Part shown: piece by piece, positions 42,752-52,996 of the stretch
Layout: each line of letters opens with the position of its first letter
How positions within the stretch are numbered: the stretch's first letter is position 1
Origin: Bacteroidales bacterium UBA1181
Lineage (GTDB): Bacteria > Bacteroidota > Bacteroidia > Bacteroidales > Paludibacteraceae
Direction: 5' to 3'
Assembly (NCBI GenBank): GCA_002310215.1
Contig: DBYR01000039.1
Coordinates: 36,630-100,629, forward strand
DNA: 64,000 nucleotides
Notes under the pieces: generated by a model
Told to the model about the DNA's origin: nothing
Database searches by the model: none
What the model saw: the letters and a program-made list of their open reading frames with translations, nothing else
Program-made: the position numbers and the translations under genes

Positions 42752-44539
42752 ATGAAAAAGAATATACTATTTCGATTAGCGTTAATGCTATGTTTTGTGT
42801 GGATGGTCTCGTTGGCGCAAGCCGACCCAGATCCGAACTTCCACATCTATATTTGTTTCGGACAATCCAACATGGAGGGTAACGCCTCTGTGCCATCCTC
42901 GGAGACGCAAGGCGTGAGCGAACGTTTCCAACGGATCTACACGGCGAATGATTGCTCGAATTGCGGGAAAAAGATGGGACAATGGTATACCGCCATTCCT
43001 CCTTTGGCCCGCTGTTTCCACGGTAACAACATCGGGTATGGACCGGTCGACAACTTCGGACGCACATTGGTGGAGAATCTCGACCCGGCGATTCGTGTGG
43101 GTGTCGTTGTAGTTGCCTGTGGTGGATGTGACATTCAATTGTTCGAAAAGGATAGGTACCAATCCTACCTCAATTCGGCTGCGGACTGGCTGAAGAACTA
43201 TGCGAGGGAGTATGGTAACAACCCTTATGGCCGTATGATTGACATGGCTAAATTGGCTCAACAAGAGGGTGTCATCAAGGGCGTTCTGGTTCATCAGGGT
43301 GAGAATAACAACGGACAACAGGATTGGCCAGACCGTCTGAAGGGGGTTTATGAAAACATATTGAAAGATTTGGGCTTGAATGCAGCCGAAGTGCCTTTGT
43401 TGGTGGGTGAAGTGCGCCACACAGGACCTTGTAGCGGACACAACACAGTCATCGCGAATGTTCCTAATGTCATCCCTACCGGATACGTCATCTCCTCGGA
43501 TGGTTGCGAGGCGGCGAACGACCAATACCACTTCACCGTGAAGGGTTACAAGGAGTTGGGAAAGAGATATGCGGAAAAGATGTTGGAATTGTTGGGTGAC
43601 AATCCTGCACAGGCGTTGGACCTCTCCATCTCCACCATGCTATTGACCGAGTCTGAACCAGGCAAGGTGCAGATCAATGTGGACAAGCAGAATGAGGATA
43701 TCACAAAATTCGACATCTATGCGGATGGTGAGATAATCGCCAGCGACCAAGACACTTATATTTGGGAGGAGGTCTCCCGTGGCGAGCATTCCATTTGGGC
43801 GGTCGGCTACGACGCCAGCGGCAAGGATTATACCACTACCAAGAAGAAAATCACTATTCTTGAGCCTCAGACTCCTTTTAACGGAACACCTGCTGTCATC
43901 CCTGGCGTGATTGAGGCTGAGGAGTTCGATTATGGCGGCGAGGGAAACGCATACCACGACTTGGATGAACAGAACCGCAATGGCGGCGACCGCAACGAGG
44001 GTGTGGATATGAACAATACTGCTGTCGGCTATACCCAAACGGGCGAATGGATCGAGTATACGGTGGATGTGGAGACGACGGGCATTTACGAGGTGGAGGC
44101 GACAGTCGCTTCCGGTTCGAACGGTGCTGCATTTACACTATACATAGACAACACCTTCATCATCCCTGGTGCTGACGGTACGCCTGGCGGATTCATCGAG
44201 GTGCCAAACACCAATAGCTGGGAAAATTTCACAGTTGTAAAGACAAAACTGAACGAAATAAAAAAAGGCACACATGTTTTGAAGTTGGAAATCACGGGAG
44301 ATTGGGTGGATATCGATAAATTGGAATTCAAACTAATCGAACAAACCAATGTTATGAAAACTGTGAGTGATGAGAAGGAAATCATTCCTGACGGCATTTA
44401 TAACGCATACGACGCGAAGGGTGGATTCCTCCGTTCCGTGAAGGTGCAGAACGCCAGCTGCGACCAACTGAAAGCAGGTTACTACCTCCTTATGGATACC
44501 ACAGGGAAGGTATATCCGATGCTTGTCAACAAGAAATAA
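42752..44539 (+). CDS. Secreted CE6-type acetyl (xylan) esterase with CBM6 module
   Basis: 595 residues. Signal peptide (1-24). An SGNH-type esterase domain (about 28-285) has the nucleophile S39 in CFGQSNMEG, the HQGENN block and the Asp/His pair in NDQYHFTVKGY. It is followed by a ~85-residue Ig-like linker domain and a CBM6 (about 385-530) opening IPGVIEAEEFDYGG with GYTQTGEWIEYTVDV. The last ~50 residues (YDAKGGFLRSV...YYLLMDTTGKVYP) look like a type IX sorting tail. CE6 enzymes deacetylate xylan and related polymers; the exact substrate is unproven. Own promoter and terminator. Confidence 0.85.
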   Translation: MKKNILFRLALMLCFVWMVSLAQADPDPNFHIYICFGQSNMEGNASVPSSETQGVSERFQRIYTANDCSNCGKKMGQWYTAIPPLARCFHGNNIGYGPVDNFGRTLVENLDPAIRVGVVVVACGGCDIQLFEKDRYQSYLNSAADWLKNYAREYGNNPYGRMIDMAKLAQQEGVIKGVLVHQGENNNGQQDWPDRLKGVYENILKDLGLNAAEVPLLVGEVRHTGPCSGHNTVIANVPNVIPTGYVISSDGCEAANDQYHFTVKGYKELGKRYAEKMLELLGDNPAQALDLSISTMLLTESEPGKVQINVDKQNEDITKFDIYADGEIIASDQDTYIWEEVSRGEHSIWAVGYDASGKDYTTTKKKITILEPQTPFNGTPAVIPGVIEAEEFDYGGEGNAYHDLDEQNRNGGDRNEGVDMNNTAVGYTQTGEWIEYTVDVETTGIYEVEATVASGSNGAAFTLYIDNTFIIPGADGTPGGFIEVPNTNSWENFTVVKTKLNEIKKGTHVLKLEITGDWVDIDKLEFKLIEQTNVMKTVSDEKEIIPDGIYNAYDAKGGFLRSVKVQNASCDQLKAGYYLLMDTTGKVYPMLVNKK

Positions 44540-44595
44540 GCGTAGACATGAGGCGATGCCCATGGACATCGGCCTTGGCAGGATAATATAAACGG

Positions 44596-44634
44596 AAAGC
44601 GGAATCGCCCCTGAGAGCGGTTCCGCTTTTTATG
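44596..44634. terminator. Terminator between convergent genes
   Basis: AAAGCGGAATCGC (44596-44608) pairs with GCGGTTCCGCTTT (44617-44629) over 13 positions with one G-U, followed by TTTAT on the plus strand. It terminates the CE6 gene and possibly also the convergent 1173-residue protein gene. Confidence 0.8.
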
Positions 44635-44673
44635 TGCATTTATGTGAAGGTGCAAGTGGAATCTGCTGCAAAC

Positions 44674-47600
44674 CTACCTCAACAATGTGATGTGTCCCAT
44701 GAAGAGTTTGTCTTGGTAGGAATTGCTGATGATGTACCAATAATCGTTGGATGGTAAGTCATTCCCCATGCTGTCCTTGCCATCCCATCCCGTCTCATTG
44801 TTGTAGGTCTCGAAATGCCTGATGATTTTCCCTGCCCTGTCATAAATGGTGACGCTGGTCGGATATTTGTCCACATCCTTGATGTACCATGTGTCTCTCA
44901 CTCCGTCTCCATTTGGACTGAAATAGGCTTCCGGAATGATTTGTGTGGTGTCCAATGCCCACACCAATTGGATCGTGACGATGCTGTCGCATCCATTTTC
45001 GTTCTTCAATGAGAAGGTGTATTTGCCTGGCTTATTGACGACCACATCTCCCACCTCGTAATGCTCTCCTATGATCTTGTCGAATAACTCAACTTTGTTT
45101 GAGGAATATATGGTTACATCGGTGGAGGACGAGAAGATATCCGCACCTCCTATGGTTGCCTCCATACGATATTCGCCGCTATGCTTCATGGAGGCGGATT
45201 CTATTTCGATTATGGAGTCGGTGGAGACGAATCCGTTCGGTCCGAGCCATTGTATTTGTGCTCTGTCAGGAATGTCTTGGGCGGATATCACCAACCTTTC
45301 GCCTTCGCAGAGAGGCCCGTTATTTTCCACCTTGATGTTCGCCTCTGTCACGTCAATCGTGAGATTGATGATGCTGTCACATCCGTATTGGGTTTGTTTC
45401 GTGAATGAATAGGAGCCTGCTGCGGTTAGCTCCTGTGCGTCAAATTGGAATGATTCTCCCTTAATTATGCTTATAGATGTGTCTTTTTGGTATGTCGGAT
45501 ACACGTCCACCTTTGTTTTGCCAATGATGATATTTTTGCCGTTCACATCTATTTCCAATGTGTAGGTACCGGCGTTGGAAGCTCTCTGTACCGCAGGTAT
45601 GCGTGTTTGCGCATCCGCTTGTATGGTTTGATTGTTGGGAGTCCGCCAAAAGAGATTGTCCTGTGTTTGTTGCCCCATGGTGGATAGAACAAGGTCTTGC
45701 CCTTCGCAGAGAGGTGCGTTGCTCTCTCCCGTTATCTTTCTGACGACATGTGTCACGATGCTGTCGCAACCGTTGGATGATAGAAGGGTGTCGAGGTATT
45801 CCCCCGGTTCGGTTATGGATGCCCCATTTAGGAGGAAAGGTTCCTCTTCGGTTAGGAAAATGGTGTCCTTTGCCAATTTTGTCTCCATTATGGTAATCTC
45901 TGTTTCTCCTTGGTACAATACCGCTCCGTCTTTTATGCATTGAAGCGTGTATTGCCCTGCGTCGGATAGTGCCACATGGGGGATTTCCACACTATTCCCC
46001 GAGGCGGAGAAATTATTAGGTCCCATCCATTTTGAAGTCATTGATTCTGGCACGCCCTCCGCAATGAGTTCGAGCCCTCTGCCTTCGCAGATTGGTCCGT
46101 TCTGCCTGATGGTGATGTTTAGGTTCTCTTTAATGAGTTTGAGGCGAATGATGCTGTCACATCCGTGAGAGGAGGAGAACGTGTCGGTGTAAATGCCGGA
46201 TTCGGTCAGTGCCTGGCCTCCAAAAGAGCGGGATTCTCCCTCGATTATGGTTATGGAGGTGTCGACAATGCTTTTTTCGTATACTGTGACAGGGAAGGTG
46301 AAGTATTCGACGAGGTCGCCTGTCGTTTGTTTGAATACGTCAGTTTTGACGATGTATTCTCCTGCGTCACTGACTTTTACATCAGGGATGACCACTTCGA
46401 GACCGCCTTCTTGTTCGAAGTTGTTAGGCCCGAACCAGTGAAGGGAGTTCTCGGGATAATAGTCGGAAACGGATATTGTCAAAGTCTCTCCTTCGCAGAG
46501 AGGTGCGTTCACCTTGGAGTTCCTTGCCGCATCGGAAACATGCAAGGTCACAACGGAGTCGCATCCTCCTATGTTATGGAATGTCTCAGTGTAAGTCCCT
46601 GATTGACTGATGTTTTGGGTCCCGAAAACGATGGTTTCGCCTCCGTGTAGAATCGTGTCTTTTTCGGAGGTGAAGGACGAACGCACTTCAACCATTAGAT
46701 CCCCCACGTCTATCTTTTTCCCGTTGATATCCATTGATAATGAGTATTGCCCGCTTTCGTTTGTGGTGGCATTGGGAATAGAAATCTCTTGTCCGTTCCA
46801 TACTTCTCCATGGGGGGAAGTCCAGCTGAATGAGGCTTTGGATGGTCCGCCTTCCGCGGTTAGGACAAGCGTCTCCCCTTCGCAGAGTGGTCCGTTGGAC
46901 TTCATATTCACATCTTGATTCATCACTTTCAGTTGGAGATGGACGATGCTGTCACATCCTCCATCCGAGGAGAAGGTGTGGGTGTATAACCCTTCGTTTT
47001 CCAGCGAATCCCCACCAAACATTAGTTTGTCGCCCAACTCGATGATTATGGTGGTGTCTATTTCATAAACAGGATTTACGGTGACATTTAGTTCGACGAC
47101 GGGAGATGTCATGCCATTGGCCTGCATTTGAACGGAATAGATGCCTTCGTGGATTTTGGTTGCGTTTGGAATGACGGGGGACTTTTCCAAAGAATAGAAA
47201 CCGTTGGGACCAGTCCAGTTGAATGTCGCTCCCTCTGGCGCATTGTTGACGGACAATTCTATGTTTCCACCTTCGCACACGTCGTTGGCGGTTGCGTCGA
47301 TGATGATTTGGCAGTTAGTTGTGGCCGTACCACCTTTTTTCTGAAATGTTATTTCCCCTTCTTTTTGGGAGTAGTTCGTGATGGCTAACAGATACCATTC
47401 TCCCTTCTTCGCATTTTCAATGTGACAGACTTCCCTCGCGTTTTCGCTGTAGCTGCAATCAACCATGTATCCGTCCGGGAATCTGTCCGTTTTGCTTCTG
47501 AAACAATTGGATGTTATGTCGTAGTACATGGGGTCTATCGTCTGGTACGTGTAAGCGATGGAGTCGTAAATTTTTTGTAGATACACCAGCGAGTCTTTCT

Positions 47601-48195
47601 TCTCCCAGAAATCGGCTTCTGTTATCTCATCATTCAAGTATTGTATGTACAGCTCTTCGAGCTTGTATTCTTCTATTTCGTCCGACAAATTGATGTATTT
47701 TTCCGTTGAATCGCCTATGTGGGCGAACTCGGGAGCGTATTTGCAGCCTGTCGTGTCTGGATGTGCGTCTGACGGAATGCGGACATACCCTGTGTGGAAA
47801 TATTTTTCGGGCTCCATGCAGACTTTTTGGAGCATCTCTTTCTTTGTTTCACCTTCGTAGGGACCAAAACATGCGAAGTCTATGTCCTGAAACTTTGAAT
47901 GGGCGATTTCAATGAATAAATCACCTTCTTCATCAATCTGTATGGCGAACCATGCGGGTGCGGGTGTCTTTTCCAAACATCCGATTTTCGAATTTAGCGT
48001 AATCGGGTCCTGAAAATATTCGATTTGTATGCTATCGACGCCTGCCTCATAGGTGATTCCATACTCGTTATCCCCTGTGCAGGAGGAGATTATCTTGTCG
48101 AAATCATCTATTGGACAATTGCCATAGATGGAGACCGCCGTGAAAATGGATAAAGTGAGGGCGGCTAATTTTTGATAAATATTATTCTTCCCCAT
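44674..48195 (-). CDS. Large secreted protein with PKD/Ig-like repeats and type B type IX secretion tail
   Basis: 1173 residues. Signal peptide (1-25), a ~290-residue N-terminal domain with several cysteines, then six repeats of an Ig/PKD-like unit beginning NGPLCEGExL. These alternate with a segment ending GCDSI (six copies). The C-terminal ~90 residues are a gliding-motility type (CHU_C, type B) sorting domain: AYFSPNGDGVRDTWYIKD, then TSVTIYDRAGKIIRHF and GWDGKDSMGNDLPSNDYWYI. It should be exported by the type IX system and attached to the surface; adhesion is the likely role. Monocistronic, promoter at 48221-48228. Confidence 0.85.
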   Translation of the reverse strand: MGKNNIYQKLAALTLSIFTAVSIYGNCPIDDFDKIISSCTGDNEYGITYEAGVDSIQIEYFQDPITLNSKIGCLEKTPAPAWFAIQIDEEGDLFIEIAHSKFQDIDFACFGPYEGETKKEMLQKVCMEPEKYFHTGYVRIPSDAHPDTTGCKYAPEFAHIGDSTEKYINLSDEIEEYKLEELYIQYLNDEITEADFWEKKDSLVYLQKIYDSIAYTYQTIDPMYYDITSNCFRSKTDRFPDGYMVDCSYSENAREVCHIENAKKGEWYLLAITNYSQKEGEITFQKKGGTATTNCQIIIDATANDVCEGGNIELSVNNAPEGATFNWTGPNGFYSLEKSPVIPNATKIHEGIYSVQMQANGMTSPVVELNVTVNPVYEIDTTIIIELGDKLMFGGDSLENEGLYTHTFSSDGGCDSIVHLQLKVMNQDVNMKSNGPLCEGETLVLTAEGGPSKASFSWTSPHGEVWNGQEISIPNATTNESGQYSLSMDINGKKIDVGDLMVEVRSSFTSEKDTILHGGETIVFGTQNISQSGTYTETFHNIGGCDSVVTLHVSDAARNSKVNAPLCEGETLTISVSDYYPENSLHWFGPNNFEQEGGLEVVIPDVKVSDAGEYIVKTDVFKQTTGDLVEYFTFPVTVYEKSIVDTSITIIEGESRSFGGQALTESGIYTDTFSSSHGCDSIIRLKLIKENLNITIRQNGPICEGRGLELIAEGVPESMTSKWMGPNNFSASGNSVEIPHVALSDAGQYTLQCIKDGAVLYQGETEITIMETKLAKDTIFLTEEEPFLLNGASITEPGEYLDTLLSSNGCDSIVTHVVRKITGESNAPLCEGQDLVLSTMGQQTQDNLFWRTPNNQTIQADAQTRIPAVQRASNAGTYTLEIDVNGKNIIIGKTKVDVYPTYQKDTSISIIKGESFQFDAQELTAAGSYSFTKQTQYGCDSIINLTIDVTEANIKVENNGPLCEGERLVISAQDIPDRAQIQWLGPNGFVSTDSIIEIESASMKHSGEYRMEATIGGADIFSSSTDVTIYSSNKVELFDKIIGEHYEVGDVVVNKPGKYTFSLKNENGCDSIVTIQLVWALDTTQIIPEAYFSPNGDGVRDTWYIKDVDKYPTSVTIYDRAGKIIRHFETYNNETGWDGKDSMGNDLPSNDYWYIISNSYQDKLFMGHITLLR

Positions 48196-48220
48196 GTTGT
48201 GTTTTGTTTATATTATTTCG

Positions 48221-48228
48221 CAAATATA
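48221..48228 (-). promoter_or_regulatory. Promoter -7 box of the type B tail protein gene
   Basis: The minus strand reads TATATTTG, matching TAnnTTTG, 26 bases before the ATG at 48195. It is downstream of the terminator of the aryl-polyene-like operon, so the two units are separate. Confidence 0.6.
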
Positions 48229-48290
48229 TATAAATACTATATAATTCTGCTATTATATTCATCGTGTTTTTTAAATTTTTCTGTGAATAT

Positions 48291-48328
48291 AAAAAAAACA
48301 TCCATCTATGCTCTCGCACTGATGGATG
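48291..48328 (-). terminator. Terminator of the aryl-polyene-like operon
   Basis: On the minus strand CATCCATC (48328-48321) pairs with GATGGATG (48306-48299) and is followed by eight T (48298-48291). It lies about 150 bases after the CrtI-like stop; the stretch between (48330-48480) is AT-rich without other features. Confidence 0.75.
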
Positions 48329-48480
48329 CAACATGAATTACTCAATAAACGAATTGAAATTTATTCTAATGGTATGTCTTTTTTGTTGTACACTATATTT
48401 AGTACAAAAAACATGCCAAAGTGAAATGTTTTTACATAATTTAACAAATGAAATCATAAATTAAGACAATTTAATAAATC

Positions 48481-49962
48481 TTATCTTAATTTTAACAAAT
48501 CTTTTATTTTGTCCATGCCTAATATCTCTGCGCAAGTGAAGAATGAGGTCATGGATACTCCCAAAACACCGTGTAGGTTCAGATTTTGTCCTGTCAATAG
48601 AAGATTGGGTAAAGGCGTACGCGGGGTCAGCATGGTGAACATCAGTTTGCTGAAATCTTTTTTGATGCCGTATGCGCTTCCTTCGTGGGTGGAGGTATAG
48701 TCCTTGTACGAGAGCGGTGTGCTTGTGTACACCTTCTCCACGTGTTCTTCTAATCCCTGGATGTATTTCCCGACGAATTTGATGCATTGCTGGGCCTTCC
48801 GTCGCTTGAATTCTTCATAGTCGTCTCCGCGGCGCATGACTTTTGTCCCGTCCCATTGCTCCACATCCCTCCAATTCATAGGGGTTAGGATGTCTATGTT
48901 CGTGGCGTATGGGGATTGATTCGTTGGTACTTGATAGCTGACCAGCGTCGCGTCTGTCCGATTGCGCGTATCGAAGGAGGCGTAGTCCCATATATCGTTT
49001 GTCTCGTAGATGAATTGGTTGCGATTCAGGTACGGGATACCCTCTTTCAGTTGTATGTTGGCGGTGAACATGCCAAAGGTGTTCGGCAGTCCGGAGATGC
49101 GTCGCCTATAAACTTTCTTCAGCACTTGGCTCTCCTTTACAAGATCTAGCGTGGCGACGGGATGTGCGTTTGAGATAAATATATCCGCTTCGATGTGTTC
49201 TTCTCCGTTCACGATCGCATGGGAAAGTTTCCCCTCTTTTTCCACCAGTTCCGTCACTTCCGATTTCGTGCGCACCTCGCCACCTAAAGCGCGTATATTG
49301 TCCGCCAGGCGGTTTGCGATTTGTTGCCCTCCTCCTTCTATCCTCCATGCGCTCTGTATGAAAGAGTCGTTGATTTGTGCGTAGATATACAACGGCAAGT
49401 TGGTATGGAGCTCCATCTTCAGGGATGTGCCGGCCAACACGTTGCGTAGCTTGGGGTCCGAGATTGTCTCCTTCAGGAATTCGTGGGCGGATTGGGTGAA
49501 GGCTGGTTTTTGGTAGAAATCGACAGCGTCCGCCGTGTCGAAGCTTTTGAAGATATTATCTCCCACGTCGGACAGGACCTCCATGTATTTTTTCAGGTTG
49601 TCTTTTTGGCCTGGAAATTGTTCTGATAACTTCTCCACGAACTCTTTTCGTCCCGAAACGAATTCGAAGCGTTCTCCGTTCAGGATCACTTCGTCGAACC
49701 CGTCTTGGTCGAGCCTATGCCAAGGCAAGTCCATGAGCCGGAAAAAATCAAATAACCGCCAGAGGGATTGCCCCTCGTCCAATGCGCCCACATAGTGAAA
49801 CCCGGTGTCGTATTCTGTGCCTCGACGACGGAAGGTCTGCAGACATCCTCCCAATGCGTTTCCTTGCTCAAGCACACAGACGCTCAAGCCACATTTGGAA
49901 AGCGTGTATCCGCACTCCAATCCGCCTAATCCTCCACCTATGATGGCTACATCATACTTCAT
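48481..49962 (-). CDS. CrtI-like FAD-dependent oxidoreductase
   Basis: 493 residues. N-terminal FAD fold IIGGGLGGLECGYTLSKCG and VLEQGNALGGCLQTFRR; C-terminal LLLTGQNLNLHGVLGVSMTS closes the FAD site. It belongs to the phytoene desaturase/retinol saturase superfamily. With no carotenoid genes nearby and a polyene-type operon upstream, an action on a polyene or its precursor is more likely than carotenoid synthesis, but that is inference. Last gene of the operon, 6 bases after the exporter gene. Confidence 0.8.
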   Translation of the reverse strand: MKYDVAIIGGGLGGLECGYTLSKCGLSVCVLEQGNALGGCLQTFRRRGTEYDTGFHYVGALDEGQSLWRLFDFFRLMDLPWHRLDQDGFDEVILNGERFEFVSGRKEFVEKLSEQFPGQKDNLKKYMEVLSDVGDNIFKSFDTADAVDFYQKPAFTQSAHEFLKETISDPKLRNVLAGTSLKMELHTNLPLYIYAQINDSFIQSAWRIEGGGQQIANRLADNIRALGGEVRTKSEVTELVEKEGKLSHAIVNGEEHIEADIFISNAHPVATLDLVKESQVLKKVYRRRISGLPNTFGMFTANIQLKEGIPYLNRNQFIYETNDIWDYASFDTRNRTDATLVSYQVPTNQSPYATNIDILTPMNWRDVEQWDGTKVMRRGDDYEEFKRRKAQQCIKFVGKYIQGLEEHVEKVYTSTPLSYKDYTSTHEGSAYGIKKDFSKLMFTMLTPRTPLPNLLLTGQNLNLHGVLGVSMTSFFTCAEILGMDKIKDLLKLR

Positions 49963-49968
49963 AGCAGA

Positions 49969-52900
49969 TTATTTGTAAAATCTCTTCGCACGGTAAAGTG
50001 TATAGCGCTCGTCTTCATCCTCTTTGATGAAATCAGACTTGAGGATGTCGCTCTCGCATTCCTTGTATGTGATTAGATAACGTGTTTTCCCAAGTGCGGA
50101 TGTGATGTCTTCGAGTTTCCATCCTTTGTTGACGATGACTGTCTCGTATGTCTTTTGCAATACGTCCGCACAACTGGAGAAGTTAATCCTGTCGTTGTTT
50201 AGGTAACAATGTTGCGCAAGCATCAGTTGGTCTTCGTCTGTGTCGTATCCCACCACCTCGCAGTGCTTGTTGTTGATGCCGAACCAATAGGATTTGAATC
50301 CATAGCCGCAACCATATTCTAAAATAGATCCCTCAAGAGGGAAGATTTGGTTGAATAGATTATAGTTATGGGTGATTTCCAATTCCTCTTTCAACTGTTT
50401 TTCCACATGAAATCCTTTGTACTCATAGTTGTTGCGTATCTGTTGCTTGAGCGACATGTGGTCCCTCCCCAATTTGAAGTAGACCTCTCCGTGCAGTATG
50501 TTGAAGATGGTCACTGGCGCTTTCTTCTTCACTGTAGGCCGCTTGATTAGCCAATAGAACAAGAACGGTTCCAAAGAATAGGAGATGATGACCGCGGTGG
50601 ACATGCCTATCAGGGTTGACACTCCGATGGATCTGACGGCCGGATGTGTGGCGAACATCAGGGAGGCGACACTCACGATCAGCACGAAGGCGGAGAACAA
50701 GATGGCAGTCTTATGGAAGACTAACACGTTTTTCCTGATCCTGAACTCGGAGAGTAGTCCGTCCATGACGAAAATACTGTAATCGACACCGATTCCGAAG
50801 ATGAAGGTGGTGATGACAATATTAATTAAGTTGAATTGCATGTTGAATATGCCCATGACACCCAGGACGATGTACCAACTCAAGGCCATTGGTAAAAAGG
50901 CTATCAGCGCAAGTATGATGCTTTTGTAACTGATTAGCAGTACAATAAGTACGAATAAGGAGGAGATGAGCAATGTCGTGGAGAAATCATCATGGATGAG
51001 TTTCACCATGTTGCTTGTGTAGTAATATGGGTCGATTACGACGAGGTGCGGTATCTTGGTCACTTCGTCGCACACTTCCTTCTTGTCTTTGAGTTGCAGG
51101 TTCACAGGGGTGAAGACCATGTATTTACCGTCCGTGTATTCGATCATGTTGCTTTTAATCGAGGATGGTAGTATGTCGGAGTCCGCCAGTACCAAGGTTG
51201 AACGTTCTTCTTCGACCATGTTCTGGAACTCTAAGAAGACGGTCGGATCCAATCCGTTCTTGAGGGCGGCTTCGCTCAGGTTGGCGAATACCTTCTCTTT
51301 CTTCTCTTCCGTCCAGAACGAGTACCATTGGTCGAGTCTTCTCTCCTGTTCGTCCATTGGTATGAATATCATGCTGTTGGATGTGCCGAACGATTTGACG
51401 ATTCCGTAGTTCTCCTTTATGTTGGATAGTACGTTCTCCAGTTTCTTTGAATAGCATAATGCGCTGTCCAGGTTCTCGGAGACGGCGGCGAAGTAGATGG
51501 TACGGCACTCCTTTGTTGTATGCTCCGCCAATATCTCCTGCGACTTCAGGATCTTGCTGTCATAGTAGGCGATGTGGGTCAGGTCCGAATCGAATTTCAC
51601 CCATCTGGAGGTGATGAAGCAGATGAGACTGACGATGATGATGGAACCGATGAGGTAGGTCTTACGCTCAAACGGGTAGGAGTTAATCTTTTCCAGAAGC
51701 GCGAATGCTTTTTCCGACCGTTTGTTCTTCTCCTCATTGAAGAATTGAGGCAGGAACAGCAGGCAGAATAGGGTAGTGCCCGCTAAGGATAGGGATGCGA
51801 AGAGACCGAAGTCTTTTAGCAGCTCCGCTTCGGTGAACATCAGGCTGGTGAATGCGCCTATCGTTGTGAGACACCCTAAGAAGACGGGTACGGATTGCTC
51901 CTCCAACACCCTGATAGGGTTGCCAACATACTTGTAGTGCGTGATGACATGGAGGCAATAGCTGACCGCGACGCCCAGGACGATCGCTCCGATACCTAAG
52001 GCGAGCAGGGAGAGTTGCCCTTTGACGAAATAGATGATGCATAGGGCGAAGAAAAAGCCGTATACAATCGGAATGGCCATCTGAAGCAGGGTGGACCTAT
52101 TGCGGTAGCAGATTCCAATGACTAAAAGCGCGAAGAACATGGAGATGGAGAGTGTCATCACCAGGTCGTGCTTGATTTGTCTGGAGTTGTATACGCTCTG
52201 TGCCGCCGCTCCATGGTAGTAGACCTCCACGTCCGGTGACACTTTGGCGAGCTTGGCGATGTCCTCATCGATCTCGTCGATCAGTTTTGCGCTCAACTTG
52301 GAATCCACCGTTTTGAAATTCGGGGATATGAAGGCGATGGCGATGGCGGAATCCTGCGAGAAAAAGTGTTGGCTGATCAACGTGTAATTTGACCCTAAGC
52401 CCTCCCTCAGCGCATCTTTCTTGCTCACGAAAATCTCCCGCAGGGCAAGCGGATCCTGTGCGATTACTTGTCCCATCATCGCTCCCATAGGGGAATAGAG
52501 TGTCATGAGGTTCTTCTGCATCTGCGCATCGATGTGCTCTTTGGTCGTCAGGGAATCCATCATGGCATAATCCGAACTGTCGAGGAACACAGGTAGGTAA
52601 TTGTACAGGGAAGCCACGCCTGATTGTATCAGTTCGGCATCCACTTTGTATAGGACGTCGGTGATCATTTCTTTTGCGACCTCCGACTCCATCAAACTGC
52701 TGCAAAACGAATCGCATGCGGATTTCAATGCGTTGACATCCTTGCTGTCGTCCTTCATCTTGAAGACAACGAAGAGCTTGTCCTTCACTTTCAGGTTGGC
52801 GAAAACCATCTCTTTCGAGTTGTCGCTTTCCTCGTCTGGCGGAAGAAGTTTGGTGATGTCCTCCTCGTAGACCATCTTTTGCCCGAAGTAGACGAAGAAG

Positions 52901-52983
52901 GAGAAACTCAGCAACATCAGTGCGTAGAACACTATTTTGTGTTGCTTGAAGTAATTGTATACAGCTATTGTGAATTTAGCCAT
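49969..52983 (-). CDS. MMPL/RND-type exporter fused to a SAM methyltransferase
   Basis: 1004 residues. The first ~825 form an MMPL-type transporter: membrane helix near 16-33, a periplasmic loop, a bundle of helices (about 270-420), a second loop and a second bundle (about 660-800), with the motif FGIGVDYSIFVMDGL. The last ~150 residues are a class I methyltransferase with motif I ILEYGCGYGF (887-896) and the acidic motif VVGYDTDED. MMPL exporters are constant members of Bacteroidetes aryl-polyene and flexirubin clusters. The covalent fusion to a methyltransferase is unusual. Confidence 0.82.
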   Translation of the reverse strand: MAKFTIAVYNYFKQHKIVFYALMLLSFSFFVYFGQKMVYEEDITKLLPPDEESDNSKEMVFANLKVKDKLFVVFKMKDDSKDVNALKSACDSFCSSLMESEVAKEMITDVLYKVDAELIQSGVASLYNYLPVFLDSSDYAMMDSLTTKEHIDAQMQKNLMTLYSPMGAMMGQVIAQDPLALREIFVSKKDALREGLGSNYTLISQHFFSQDSAIAIAFISPNFKTVDSKLSAKLIDEIDEDIAKLAKVSPDVEVYYHGAAAQSVYNSRQIKHDLVMTLSISMFFALLVIGICYRNRSTLLQMAIPIVYGFFFALCIIYFVKGQLSLLALGIGAIVLGVAVSYCLHVITHYKYVGNPIRVLEEQSVPVFLGCLTTIGAFTSLMFTEAELLKDFGLFASLSLAGTTLFCLLFLPQFFNEEKNKRSEKAFALLEKINSYPFERKTYLIGSIIIVSLICFITSRWVKFDSDLTHIAYYDSKILKSQEILAEHTTKECRTIYFAAVSENLDSALCYSKKLENVLSNIKENYGIVKSFGTSNSMIFIPMDEQERRLDQWYSFWTEEKKEKVFANLSEAALKNGLDPTVFLEFQNMVEEERSTLVLADSDILPSSIKSNMIEYTDGKYMVFTPVNLQLKDKKEVCDEVTKIPHLVVIDPYYYTSNMVKLIHDDFSTTLLISSLFVLIVLLISYKSIILALIAFLPMALSWYIVLGVMGIFNMQFNLINIVITTFIFGIGVDYSIFVMDGLLSEFRIRKNVLVFHKTAILFSAFVLIVSVASLMFATHPAVRSIGVSTLIGMSTAVIISYSLEPFLFYWLIKRPTVKKKAPVTIFNILHGEVYFKLGRDHMSLKQQIRNNYEYKGFHVEKQLKEELEITHNYNLFNQIFPLEGSILEYGCGYGFKSYWFGINNKHCEVVGYDTDEDQLMLAQHCYLNNDRINFSSCADVLQKTYETVIVNKGWKLEDITSALGKTRYLITYKECESDILKSDFIKEDEDERYTLYRAKRFYK

Positions 52984-52996
52984 GTTGTTACGTCAT

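Noticed and set aside
48481..49962. Carotenoid biosynthesis from the CrtI-like gene
   Set aside because: No phytoene synthase, cyclase or ketolase nearby; the gene ends a ketosynthase/ACP operon, which fits polyene-type chemistry better.
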